A stretch of 64,000 nt of DNA from assembly GCF_005239225.2 (NCBI RefSeq), contig NC_133289.1, positions 9,183,501 to 9,247,500 of the forward strand, written 5' to 3'. The notes under the pieces were generated by a model that worked only from the letters and a program-made list of their open reading frames with translations, ran no database searches and was not told the origin of the DNA. A program made the translations under genes and the position numbers. Within the stretch, counting starts at the first letter, position 1. Every line of letters begins with the position of its first letter. The DNA comes from Populus alba (taxonomy: Eukaryota; Streptophyta; Magnoliopsida; Malpighiales; Salicaceae). Shown piece by piece: positions 22,988-35,302 of the stretch.

Positions 22988-24344
22988 TTTTTTTAATTAA
23001 AATTTTAAAAATAATAGAAAAAAAAACATAAAAAATGGGTTAAATACAAAGGTGGAATTTGATTTTCATGTTTTTTTTTTTAAATTTTATTATTTAAAAT
23101 TTAGTTGATTGACTATATATTTTTTTATTTACTTTCTATGAGGTTATCATAATTTTATAATATAAGTAGAAATTTTACATATTAATTTGAGTTGACTGGA
23201 GTTGATTTAATATGTTATCATCTCAATATTTTTTTTTTTAAATGTTGTCTTGAAATCTTCTTTTTAGTTAAATTATATATATTTTTTTAGTTATTTAGAT
23301 TATTTTTGGATTTTTCAAGTTAATAGAATCACATGAATATCACTTACATGATTTTAGTTTTTTCCTTTTTGAAAACCCAGTAGCAATGTCTTTTTTTAAA
23401 AAATACTTTAAAAAATTTGATCCAATCCATAAGGTAGCGTGAATAAATAATCTAGTGAATAATACTAAAAAAACATGGTAAACAACTGTAGCTATCATCT
23501 TTTACGCTTTGACCCTTTAAGTTTTTAGATTTTTCACATTTAATCCTTATAGTTTTTTCATATTGGTCCCCTATTTTTCTAGTTTTTCTTTACTTGGTCC
23601 TTGTATTTTTTGGTTTCTTACACGTTGTTCCTTGAAGATTTTATTTTTTTTATACGTGGTCCTAATAGTTTTAGGTTTGTTCTTTTTGATTCTCAAACTT
23701 TATTTTCACCATGTTTTTATATATATAAAATAATTGATGTCATTAGATTTGTTTTGGAGATAATAGTTCAATATAGATTTGTTTACCATTTACTATAAAA
23801 AAAACAGTAGTAATTTATTATTTTTTTTATATTGTAATTGTGATTATAATTGACACATTACATTTGAGGTTTGTCCTGGGCTCCAACCCGCATGTTCGTA
23901 CTTCTTGTAGAATAAAACGATGCTGTTTAGTAAAATAAATTAAGCTATTAGTTCAACTGAACCCCCATGTTTTCTAATTTCAATTAATTGAGTCCAATAT
24001 GCAACTTCTATCCAAATTCTTATCGCTTCTTAACTCGGAATTATAATTCAATTTTATACGGAAACAATAAATGAAAAAATCCCACATAAGGTAAAGGAAG
24101 TTACAAATAGGGTCTCAACTGCCTGTAATAATAAAATATGGGGCTCAATTGAACGAATAGTCTAAAATCAGACTAAACTGACTAATTTAGTATAATACAG
24201 GGTAAACATAACGACTTTAGCCTTCCAAGGTTTCTTCTCCAGCGAGTCAGTGATATCTCTATTAAAACTCTTTCCTTCTTCCAGCATAACCAGACGCAGA
24301 AAACTATTAAAAAGAAAAAGAAAAAGAAAAAAGAAAAAGAGAGA

Positions 24345-27244
24345 ATGAGTAGAGGAAGCGGAGGTGGATATGATCGGCATATCACTATATTCTCCCCTGA
24401 AGGTCGCCTCTTTCAAGTCGGTATGTACTGTCTTCGATTACTGTTATTGAAATTTGCGATCTCTCTCTCGGTTTTAATTGAATGGATATTGAGATTTTCT
24501 GTTCAGAGTATGCGTTCAAGGCAGTGAAGGCTGCTTCCACCACTTCCATTGGAGTTCGCGGCAGCGATTCTGTCTGTGTTGTTACTCAAAAGAAGGTTCC
24601 GGTGAGTCAATCACTCTTTTTCCCATATTTATTTTTTAATTTTATTAACTGCCTTGATCTAGGGTTTTTTCTGTTTTTTTTTGCTAATTGTTTTTTGAAT
24701 GAGGGATCAGGACAAGCTTTTGGATCAGACTAGTGTTACTCACCTTTTCTCTATTACCAAGTTTCTTGGTCTACTCGCCACCGGCATGACTGGTCTACTT
24801 CTTTTGCTCTCCTCCTTTTCTTTCTTAGAGAAAAAAATAATAATTGTGGCATTCAAGTAATTGATAATATACATTGTTTTTCGGTTTCAGCATGATAAAA
24901 TGTTTCTTTTTGTGTGGATTTTTTAGCTGATGCAAGGAACTTAGTCCAACAAGCAAGGAATGAAGCGGCGGAGTTTAGGTTCAGATATGGGTATGAAATG
25001 CCTGTCGATGCATTAGCCAGATGGTATGTTTGTGTTTTCCATGATCCTATACCTAGATTTGATTAGGTTTGAGTTTTTCAATATGTGGGATGGATCCTTT
25101 TCTGTTTGGGTTACTGATAGCAAGTTTAGGTTTCATCTTAACTTTTCCTGCTAATAAGCTCATTCTCTAGTTTTAACTGACGACTTCTTCTCTAACCATG
25201 TTTGTTTTCCATCCGTATAATATTGAATTTAAAATTTTTCTGCATATGTAGGATCGCAGACAAATCACAAGTTTATACTCAGCATGCATATATGAGACCT
25301 CTTGGAGTTGGTATGGGCTCTTGTTTTTGTTTTTTGTTCTGTTGTAGTTCTTAAGATGGTTTACATCTTCACGCTGTGTGCTATTTATAAAGTGTATCTG
25401 AGTGTTTTTTTGTGGACATTTATACACGCTAATTGATGCTGCTGGTCTTATTCATATATTTATTTATTTTGACACCTTTACCGTATCTTTTTCTGTGAAG
25501 TTGCTATGATTTTGGGTATTGATGAAGAGAACGGGCCTCAACTTTACAAGTGTGATCCAGCTGGACACTATTTTGGTCACAAGGTAATTGACAATCTTGT
25601 TCTTTTCTCGAAAATGCATTACATTATTGATGTTTTGTTCTAGGTGTGCTGTTTTTCTATTGTATAATGAAAGCATCTGTGAATCCCATGATCATATAAC
25701 CAAAGAAACTTGGATGAAGTTGAGATAAATATTTCTTTAAAGACATGCTTAAGCTATATCCTCAGGATAAAAAATATCAGATAATTTAGCATGTATGCTT
25801 TTGAATTTCACATGACAATGTCTATTGCCTTTTTTGGTGATCTATGTTTTTCAAGTACTCCACTCCCTAAAATCGAGCAACTTTTGTTGTTTGTTGTTTA
25901 GCTAGGTCAATTAATTTGCCTTCTAGGTATGTTTACTAGATTTGGCAGCCAATGAACAGTGCAGATATTACATTCATGAAACTACCTGTTTTCATGATAT
26001 GATCACTTAATGGTGTATGATGCAACTCCTGAAATGATTGTTTTTGAATATGAGAATTTATTGATCGCACATTGATTTATTTTAGCTTTGCATTGTACAT
26101 AATTCTAAGGATGCGTTTTGCTTGAGGAACACAACTTTACACTCATTTTGCAGGCTACAAGTGCTGGATTGAAAGAACAAGAGGCTATCAATTTCCTGGA
26201 AAAGAAAATGAAAAATGACCCTTCTCTCACCTATGAGGAAACTGTGCAGGTACTTATGCCTATTTCCTATTTCCTGGAAATGACTTGCTGAAGGACTGTA
26301 TATTTTTTTTTTAACTTATGATTGGCCATGCATGTCAACTATTGTGTGTTTATTTTCTGTCTGGGTTTGAATGTGGTTTATTATGCATGGAATTGTTTGG
26401 GCCATATAAAACTTACTACCCAACAACTTTTAAATTGTCCTCATGGTGTTAAGGAATTTCAAGGGTATAACTTTATAGGAGTGCTCACATGATTTTTTTT
26501 CTGCATTATTGGATTTCCTGGGCTATGAGAGGATTCTAAGTATAGAACTAGAAAATAAATTAGAGGATAAATGTTACTGGTTTTTGTTTGATTATTTCAT
26601 GAATTGGTGCAAAGCTACTTTTAGATTATTTGTAATGGGTTTTTTGTTTTTTTTCCAGAAATAACATTTTTTATATCCTAATACTGCATATTGGTTTTGT
26701 TGTGCAGACTGCTATTTCTGCTCTGCAATCTGTTCTTCAAGAGGATTTCAAGGCTACTGAGATAGAGGTTTGATGTCTCACTTTTAACTTCCAGCTGTTA
26801 GTGATACTCGACCACTAATATTAAATGATCGAAATTAAATATCCCGTGAAGGCTGAAACTCAAAAAATAAAGAAACTTCAGTGTAATTTGTCTTCTCCGA
26901 CGTGTGGCCTATGACTGATCTCTGGCATTTCCATTTCTGTTAAGGTGGCTTTCCCGCTGTTGAGTTTCCAATAGAATCGGAATATGGGCCTAGTACCTTT
27001 TCCTGTTTTTTCCCAGTTGCCTATGAGATGCCCCTTGTGCAGTGTGTGCTACATATGCTGACCTTTAGAATATGGCATGAAAATGCCGTTTAATCAATTT
27101 ACCTGTACAAGTAAAATGGTTTATGACGGTCAGTGTTTGGTTTTTCGCCAGGTGGGAGTTGTGAGAACAGGTGATCGAATTTTCAGAGTGCTGTCCACTG
27201 AGGAAATTGATGAACATTTAACTGCCATTAGTGAACGTGACTGA
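24345..27244 (+). CDS. PAA1: 20S proteasome subunit alpha type-6 (PAA)
   Basis: Nine exons: 24345-24420, 24507-24601, 24711-24792, 24927-25023, 25252-25310, 25501-25583, 26154-26249, 26708-26767 and 27152-27244. They join to 246 codons, the exact length of the Arabidopsis PAA proteins. It forms part of the outer alpha ring of the 20S proteasome in cytosol and nucleus. The start [20 protein letters not shown] carries the alpha-subunit signature [20 protein letters not shown], split by intron 1. Further landmarks are [64 protein letters not shown] and the C-terminal [14 protein letters not shown]. Donor 3 (24793, GTCTAC) is weak beyond the GT, but the frame and the conserved ATGMTADARN junction require it. 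No catalytic residues are expected in an alpha subunit. Confidence 0.97.
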
Positions 27245-28474
27245 TTTATGGAGTGAACAGGGGCGCTTGGGGGAAGTGGTTATGCTTTTATTTGAAGTTA
27301 TCAAAACATATGCTTAATTAATCTTGTATTTGGCAGGGAAAAGGAAGAGCGAGAAACATTGTTTTGAATTGTATTGCCAGATTTCAGTTAAATTGCCAAA
27401 ACATGTTCCATTATTGCCATTTCTGCAGTTGTTTCTGTCAGCTGTTTTCCAAGAAATGATAATGGGCTAGATGGATGCGGTTTAGAGAACCTTGTACTTG
27501 ATCTAAACTATTTGCATATGTAAGCTTGGGATTATGTGATATCTCGATTGCTTGGTGTTCTGTAGATGGCCAGCGTGTTTATGGATATTTGGAAATTTGC
27601 CAGTTGATAAATTTGCAGGTAGTTGTTTTCTTGCTGGGTCTAGTTGTTATCTCGGAAGCCAGCATGCTATAGCTCTGTTAGTTACTCTGTCACCTGGGTT
27701 CTAGTGTAAAGAACTAGCAAATATCAAAACTTATTTCAGGAGTCTATTTGTATCCATGTTTCGTACTTGTTCTTCAACGTGAGACTTCAAGGATTAGTTG
27801 AAATCAGTGGTGTTTTCCATTGAAATTTGGGGATAAACAACCATGGCATAGTGGGATGTTTGACTCTAGTTGGATGACAGCTGACAAAGACGATTACCCT
27901 AAGTTAGATCAAATAACATGTGGTTGAACGGGAACTCCTGGAGCTGTGTATCCTGTAACCAGGAAACGAAGAGCGTGTCCGTTTACCTGATCACTTAACT
28001 GGGAATGCGATTGACATTTCCCGGTTATGGTCTATGCCTGAGTGAAGCGTTTTCTCATCATTTTTAGGCCTGCTCCTGAGATCAAAAGATGCTATCTTTC
28101 ACCGTTTTCAGCCAATGTTTCAATATCTTCAGCATAGCCATGCCACCATATTAGGAGGTCGATTGAGTGCTCTAGCTTTTGCAATTTTATGGATTCCCCT
28201 CCTTGCGTGCCACATATTTGATTGATTTGTGCTTCTTGCTTAGCATAATGATGTTTTTTATATGTGACTTGGGTGCAGAAGTTTGGATTCAAAGCCCATT
28301 TCAAAGCTTATTTTGAGTCTGTTTTGATCGATTACAAGTCTCAAGCTGCTGCCAGAAGTTCTCGTGACCTGACTTGAAGGGCCTTATGAAGTGGATGCAT
28401 AAAACTCTTGTTGTGTTTTAAAAGCTTTCATCTCTTAGCTTGATTCTTAATTGATGGTAACTACTCCTGAGATC
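27245..28474. other. 3' flank of PAA and intergenic DNA
   Basis: The first 200-400 bases are probably PAA 3' UTR. The rest is less AT-rich than most intergenic DNA here but shows no recognisable coding region. A 70-codon minus-strand frame at 28092-28304 has no family I know. Confidence 0.45.
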
Positions 28475-28715
28475 AATCTTTAAACACAACCTACACTTGA
28501 GGATCTAGTCCATTGGTCAACAGCAAAGCTTGTCTTTGCGAAAGTCCTGGGTTCGATCCTCAAGAGTACCAGCCTGTCACCCCCGCGGTGCCTTACCTGC
28601 CTACTGGGCTTGCAGGATGTTCAGTGGGCCCGGGGAATAGTCGTGGTGCGCGTAAGCTAGCCCGGACACCCCGGGTTACCAAAAAAAAAAAAAAAAAAAT
28701 CTTTAAACACAACCT
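28475..28715 (+). mobile_element. tRNA-derived SINE with target site duplication
   Basis: The body runs from about 28493 to 28697. The 5' part has RNA polymerase III promoter boxes: an A-box-like TAGTCCATTGG at 28506-28516 and an exact B box GGTTCGATCC at 28550-28559, spaced as in tRNA. A tRNA-unrelated, GC-rich body follows and ends GGACACCCCGGGTTACC, then a run of about 18 A. An identical 18-bp direct repeat (AATCTTTAAACACAACCT) flanks it at 28475-28492 and 28698-28715. This is diagnostic of target-primed insertion. The perfect repeat implies a fairly recent event. The family resembles Salicaceae SINEs; exact family not assigned. Confidence 0.93.
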
Positions 28716-28753
28716 GAACCTGATAACTGATTTATCATGTCACCTAGCTTTAG

Positions 28754-28970
28754 AAGCTGTTTGGCGCTGCGGTCCAAACAGCTTTTTGCAAAATTTCAAA
28801 AGTTTTTTTTTTTTTTTTTGTTAAAATTGAGTGCGGTTTGTACTTTCTGGATCGTTTTGATGTGCTGATATCAAAAATGATTTTTAAAAAATGAAAAAAC
28901 ATTATTGGCATGCTTTTCGGCACGAAAAGCTATTTGAAAAGCAACAGCTACCACACTCCCAAACACCCTC
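28754..28970. mobile_element. MITE, copy 2 (complete)
   Basis: Reverse orientation copy of the element at 7546-7756, about 217 bp, flanked by TTAG on both sides (28750-28753 and 28971-28974). It carries AAAATTGAGTGCGG, CGTTTTGATGTGCTGAT and GGCATGCTTTTCGGCACG. It lies only 35 bp after the SINE's target duplication. Confidence 0.82.
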
Positions 28971-29179
28971 TTAGTATCAGAGATCTATACTTAATTGTGA
29001 CCTAGTTAATGACTTGACTATCTCTATACATACACCATAACTATCATTTTTTTAAGGACCAGAAGAATTGGTATTTCGCATGGACTCATATTTTCCTAAA
29101 CATATCCCTTCTCTAACAACTCCTATCACTTGTCTTTGCAACTCTTTGGCTTCTTTAGGGTTAAGTCTATAAACTAGTA

Positions 29180-31600
29180 TATTTGGAAGTCAAAAACTTA
29201 AAATTAAATCAAATCAAATCAATCTAGATCTGGATATCTTGCAGAGGTGGCAATCCTTTCGGTAACTTGTCTATAATCAAATATGCAAATTCTATTAGCA
29301 TACATTGTACTTCCTTAAAGTTGTCAACAACATCATCTCCCTCTCCAACCGTTCCACTACTAGGAACTATGGCATATATTCTTCTTTTTTTTTTTTTTTT
29401 TTTTTTCAAGTCCTCATCTCCACCTTTTTTTTATAAGTGTAAATTCTATATATTTCCCCTTGATGCTTAAGGTTTATATTTTTTTTTCTACCATCATTAC
29501 TCCTATTAAACTGATATGGCCTTCCTAAAAAAGCGTGACACGTGTTCATAAACACTACATCACACTAAAGATTATCAAAATATTTTTGTCCCATTAAAAA
29601 GGAAACAAAGCAGCATTTTTTGATAATTACATTAGTGCCTTTATTCATCCATGTTAGCTTATATTGCTTAGGATGATTTTTAGTTTTCAATTGAAGATTT
29701 ATTCATTGCCTACGCAAACATTATATTCTCAAAGCTACCACTAATTATAATCAAATTACAAACCTTGTCTTTAACAATGCATATAGAATGAAAAATAATA
29801 GTATGTCACTAATCCTCTTCTGAATGACCCTTGAGTATTAACATAATATTTTTAATAACAAGGGTAGTATCACCATCTCCATGAAAAATATCTCCATCAC
29901 TGGTCAAGTCATCATCATACTTAGGATCCATATTTGTAGCTCCCTCTATCAGAAAATTGCTTTCAGAAAGACTTTCTACTTTGCTAGATTCGATGGCCTA
30001 GTGTCTTAGTTCACCATATCTAAAGCAATAAATTTTAAAGCCAAAACCTTGACCCATTATATGATGATTTTATTGAGCTAAAATAGGTTGTATGGTGGTA
30101 ACCCTTTGATTATTATTATGCCCTCCTTCTTTGTTATGCTGATTTGCTAAAACATTTGTATTAACAGACCTAATAACTTATTACTTCTCAACTATCAAGG
30201 CCTTTTAATAGGCTTTGGAAGATGTCCATAAAATTTGGAGACATAATACATTATGTATGGACTGTTGTAGATCTCGCAAATACCTTGTCATTAATTGCTT
30301 TTTTATTTTTGCCAAATTATTCTAAGCTACTAACTGGTAGAAATCATCAATGTATTCATTAACATATCACATCCTTGTTTCAACATTTGAAGCCTCTAAT
30401 ATAGAGTTTGGGAATAGCCAAAAAGAAAAAAAATGCTCACTTCTCTTTTTCTCCATCTTGTCCCAATCATTTATTATTGATTTTCCTTGTCTCTCTTGTG
30501 TCTTCTTCAACTGTTCTTACGAAGAAAATGTCTGAGCGTTCAATCTAATTGTAATTAATTTAACTAGCATCTTCTCAGAAATCTTTTTATGCTAAAAAAT
30601 CCTCTTTACTTGATTCATCCAGTTTATAAACCCTTCTGCGTGTAAAGTTAAAAAAAACTCAAGGAATTTAATATGAAATTTGAAATCCTTAGATTTGATT
30701 TCTTCATTTTCATGAGTTTGTCTCCTTTGATTAGCACTAACCAATGACCCATAGTCACTCTCCTGGGTCTATTCCATTTGCTCTCTCTCTTATAGCCTAC
30801 AAGTCTATTTTTTCATTTACCTCTATATGTCCTCCATGACAAGCTTATGACATTTCTCTCCCGAAAAGGAGCCTTCTCATCCCTTCTTGGCCACGCTTTG
30901 CTTCATAACCTTTTCCTATTATGGCTGTTAACATCAAACAACAAGCAAATAATTATCCATGAAATTGCAACAAATAAGCAATAAAAAACCTGGGATCGTT
31001 GGGCTCTAATACCAACTGATACATGTAAACTCTAATAGGACAACAATAGCATAAAAAACACAAGAATTTTAATGAGAAAACAAGATTGCAAATGTGAACC
31101 TTAAATTCACAATTTTATTCTTTAAAATTTAAATATATGGTGGCTATTTCTTTAAGAGGTTTATAAGACCTTTAAATAGGCTAGAAAAACCTAACTTTAC
31201 TAGAAACAACCTAAAATCCAGAAAAACTAAGGAAACTAAACTAAAATCCAAAATAAAAATAATAAGTATGAGAAATCCTAGGAAAATAGTAAAATTGGTC
31301 ACAACAACTTCTAGGCCTAATTCTGAAAGATTTAATGATCTAATAAGTGATATTATAGCTTTCTACTACTTTTAAAATCACTTAGAAAAATTTAAGTCCA
31401 ATTTAACGACCATATCTCCTTTTATTTTAGTTTTAAAGAGCTAACCTAGCCTGACATAACCAAGCATTCTCTTGGACCTAAATCTATTTCGCTGGTCCAT
31501 AAAAGCATATGTTAGACCATCCACATATTTTACCTGGGTCAGATCCCCATTTAGTAATTTCATAACGTTGTTTGAGTACTTAGATTTTTAAGTTCTGACA
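29180..31600 (-). mobile_element. Decayed Ty3/gypsy retrotransposon relic
   Basis: On the minus strand, a Met-tRNA-type primer-binding site (TGGTATTAGAGCC, 31014-31002) follows the LTR end (TG on the plus strand at 31017). The LTR seems to run to about 31600. A gag-like region lies below it, with a broken zinc knuckle near 30060-30000 (CFRxGELxH, two Cys changed to Tyr or lost, plus a stop). Near 29400-29200 the frame reads LIEFAYLIIDKLPKGLPPLQ then DIQ, the segment just before the gypsy reverse transcriptase, with a CAG-to-TAG change. Everything beyond is deleted. No second LTR was found. Confidence 0.7.
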
Positions 31601-32771
31601 AGCCCGACTGCATCGCCTTGCTTGATGATATTTGTTGACATGGAGAAGTCTCCATATGTGAGTAGTCACCTTGAGTGTCGATGAAAAGTTTGTGTGCCCC
31701 ATTTGACTTTTATAATGGAATTACTTGTAATTTCACCCTTGGAGAGTAGTCAGTCCTCTTACCCTCCATGCATTCAACGTGGTTATGGGCTCAATAATCG
31801 GCTTAGTTTACACATTCATCACGACAATAAAGTTTGATTTCAACGGCAAGGATGAGTCTTAGTTTGTTAATTTCTTTTCATTTTCCTTTTCTTCTTAGTT
31901 TGTTAATTTTTTGCTAAAACTCAACAATTTGCAAGAGAAGAAGATGGGTCTCATTATGTATCTCAAGTTTTAGTGGCATGTCTTTTGTTATTTAGGTTCA
32001 GGTTTAGTGCTAATTTCTTGCTATTTTTTTTCTTTTCCATTTGACTGGATATGCATAACTATATTTTTCTTGAGGAGACTCCATCTGTGTCCACTCTGAC
32101 TAGTGAGGCAAACATTGCGTGGCACACCCACTGCAAAATTTGAGAAAGAACAGGCTAAATTAATCTTAAGTCTCCATGATCACTCTAAATTTGACCTTCT
32201 ATTCTTAAGAACATTATCCTTGCTTGTTTAAAACAGGATAATCATATTTGTTATTTGTTTTGATTTGGACAGCTATCTAACTGCTTCGCTGAAGACAGGA
32301 ATGGTACTTGAACAGCTGAATCGCACCAAACAATTTTCCTACGTTGTGTTCTGTCATTCTCAGTAGTTCAAGAGGCTTTCTACTGCTCTCATCGGTGGCC
32401 AGTCTGAAGAGCCAGGTCCAGCACCCTCTGATCTCTCCTGAAAGAGAAAATAAGCTTAATTTGCACCAGCTGTGTGTGGATGCAGCCCTGTCCACTACAC
32501 GCTTCGGTGGCAGCAGCGCTGAGGTATACCATTCCATATGATATATTAAAATATCCAGCACCTAATTAAGGAAAATAAATAAATAAATAAATAGAAAGCT
32601 AACGAGCAATGGGTATGAAGAAATGAGATGATTGTGGTAAGGTAGCATTGCAGACTCCCATTAGTGCAGTTTCTGTCATTTGATGACTCATGCATGTGAG
32701 TGGGCTGATGTCTTTCTGCACCGTCTTCTATTATATATTTATATCTTCTAGCAACCAAATTTCTATGCTGG

Positions 32772-32775
<4 letters not shown>

Positions 32776-32822
<47 letters not shown>
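32776..32822. repeat. (TA)n microsatellite
   Basis: About 23 TA units. Confidence 0.95.
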
Positions 32823-32826
<4 letters not shown>

Positions 32827-34009
32827 GTGAATTCATCTGACCAATTGCTAATAACCTGTTTATAATGGGTTGTGTTAAAATTAAAAATTAAACACGTGAA
32901 TCATAAGGCCATCTTGAAATTCGATATCAGAATATATTCTTAAAGTTTTTTGTGTTTTGTTTAAAATCCTACTAGAAAGGTTCACCAACAAAAGACCAAG
33001 AGTATATCTAATTGAGTCATTGGATTGTGGAATCCATCATGAAATCCATATTAAGATTGTATTCTATAGTGAATAATTTATATTATAAAAGAATTCTTTT
33101 AAATTAAAAAAATTAAGGATAAAATTTATACATATTTAGCTAGTGGCATAAATTTAATTTAATTTATAAATATAATATTTTTTAGTTAACAATATAACTT
33201 TTTTCTTGATAATTTTAATTTAATTTAAATTACATTACTATTTTACAATTAGATTTTAATGAATATAAAATATCATGATAGCTATTATGAATTATATTTT
33301 TTATTTAAAAAAAAAAAACAATCATAATGTTAATGTATTTTCATTTTAAAAAAATCCTTTTATTTTCAACACATTATTCAATTATTTATTGAGAGAAGCG
33401 AGAATAAATAATTTGGTATAACTAAATGAGGTGATAACACAACCCATTGAAGACAAAGATATGTTGTAATACAGTCTTTTCACAATTATCTATTAGTCAT
33501 TGTTGTATTGATAAAGGACTAATCAATCTTCTAACTTTTTAAAACATAATAAAATAATTAAATTACTCTTAAAAACAACAAAAAAATAATTTAAACTAGT
33601 GTTAAGGAGTTTTTTTTTTTTACTTTTTAAAGTATAGCAAAATGAAAAAAATAAAATTAAAAGCAAAATTTCTTTAACTCGCGTCCATTAATTGTTTTGT
33701 ATTTTTAGCCTAGTTTTTTGTCATATTATAGTTGAATGAGGTACATTTTGGCAATTTAATAAATATAGATATTATTTAAAAAAAAAAATATTATTGTCAC
33801 GTGCATTACAAATATCAACATGTGGGTTGTTGTCATGTCATTCAAGCAACATATGAGGGGGGTTAAGTTGTCAAACGATGGATTCTAAAGCAATATTATA
33901 ATTGTCTCAGCAACCTTTCCATCCCTAAATAGTGAATGTAGCCAATAGAATGTTGGTAGGATGTTTATGATTTTTTTTTTCTTTCTCTCTCCTCCTTGAT
34001 TTTTATGTC

Positions 34010-34450
34010 TAACCCTTCAATTTTCTTATTTTAAAATTTGATCCTTATTTTTTTTTTATTATTTTTTTAAAATAATTTATAAAATTAGAGTTGTTTTTTT
34101 TTTAAATTTCATCCTCTAATTTTTTTCATCTATTAGATTTGGTCTTTATTCTTTTTATTACTATTTGTTTTATGAGATAATTTTTTAAAGAAAGTTTTTT
34201 TTAGGTTACTATTTTCATCTATTAGATTCGGTCCTTATTCCTTTATTGCTGTTTTTTTTTTACTTTGATAAATTTTTTAAATTAGTATTTTTTTATTTCA
34301 TCTTTTAATATTAAATTGGTTAAGAATTGAGCTTATGTTTAACATTTCACGGGTTGTATGTTTTGGAGATTCACCCAAGTTTAAGAGATTCATTCATGTT
34401 TGCTTTTTTTTTTTTTTTTTTTAAGTTTATGTTTTTTCAGTTTTATCCTT
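34010..34450. repeat. Diverged short tandem repeat, AT-rich
   Basis: Three units spaced roughly 90-97 bases, each with an ATTxGxTCCTTATT phrase, a degenerate GATAATTT/TTAAA phrase and TTTCATC. Related to 60.58-61.0 kb and, reversed, to 19.25-19.62 kb. Confidence 0.5.
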
Positions 34451-35036
34451 CAATATTTAATTAAAGATTGGGTTGCATTATTATTATTTATTTTCTTTCT
34501 ATAGGATTTTTATTTGATTTTGAAAATTACTCGAATCATCTCAAGTCTTTTTATTTGTTGTTCTTTGTTAAATTCAAATTTTTTAAAAAATTTTGTATGT
34601 CTGATATTTTACTTGGTTTACTTTCTAAGTTTTTGCTCTAATAATGCACGTTGTCTCTTTTGGTATCATTGTATAGTCTTTCGTGGTGGCTTTTGAATAG
34701 TCTTGACAGACTCTTTTTGGTGGTTGGATGGAATCGACAACAGAGCTACGATTAATATCCAACAAATTTTTTTTTCTTTTCCTATGATTTAATAGTTGAA
34801 TTTTATAGTTAATTATTGTTATTTTTTGTTCTCTTTATTTATTGCCGGCGGACATTTTTTTTTAATTATATTTATTAAGTTATATCTAAGATAAGCTTAT
34901 TACACTCGGTCAAGCAATGACCAAGTATTATATCTTTCTTTTTTTTTTTTTTTGTTTTTTTTTAAAGAATGTTAGTGTTGCCTTTATGTAGTAAATTTTG
35001 ATGGAACCCATTGCAAGACGTTAGCCACATGCTTGA

Positions 35037-35053
35037 GTGTGTGTGTGTGTGTG
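35037..35053. repeat. (GT)n microsatellite
   Basis: About eight GT units. Confidence 0.85.
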
Positions 35054-35302
35054 TAATTTGTGGGTAGGCGCTAGCTATTGGTGGGGTAATGGCAACTGGA
35101 ACTTGTAGTCTGATGCTGAGATTTCTGCAAATAGTTTATTGAAGGATTATTTTTCAAGGTTGGAAACAAAACCCACCTTCTTCTACTTTCATGAATTTCC
35201 ACTTCGTGACGTAGTTATCATTATATATGTATATGATCTCACATAATCTGCCATTCGGTCACCTCTAAAATCTACCAATGTCTCCTCTGCATCGTGGTTA
35301 CA

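Larger units (their letters stand above)
17341..24344. other. Long gene-free AT-rich interval
   Basis: No gene recognised. It holds AT-rich MITE-like cores (17.9-18.05, 21.06-21.22 and 22.45-22.63 kb), a diverged short-period repeat around 19.25-19.62 kb, and an inverted repeat at about 22904-22987 followed by a direct repeat of its right arm near 23.06 kb. Poly-T runs occur near 22.05 kb. Around 23.5-23.75 kb there are recurring GGTCC(T) phrases typical of decayed LTR or repeat DNA. Confidence 0.6.
31601..34980. other. Intergenic repeats, no gene recognised
   Basis: A GC-richer island at about 32270-32560 keeps open frames on both strands but no known motif. A (TA)n microsatellite lies at 32776-32822. 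Diverged AT-rich tandem units (ATTTGGTCCTTATT type) occupy about 34.0-34.35 kb. The remainder is AT-rich. Confidence 0.5.

Noticed and set aside
26807..26875. C/D snoRNA in a PAA intron
   Set aside because: There are loose GTGAT and CTGA boxes but no terminal stem and no convincing spacing.
28500..28570. tRNA gene
   Set aside because: The A and B boxes are present, but the sequence does not close as a tRNA and continues into a SINE body with poly(A) and target duplication.
28513..28824. 103-codon plus-strand frame
   Set aside because: It runs through the SINE body, its poly(A) and into the MITE, so it is not a gene.
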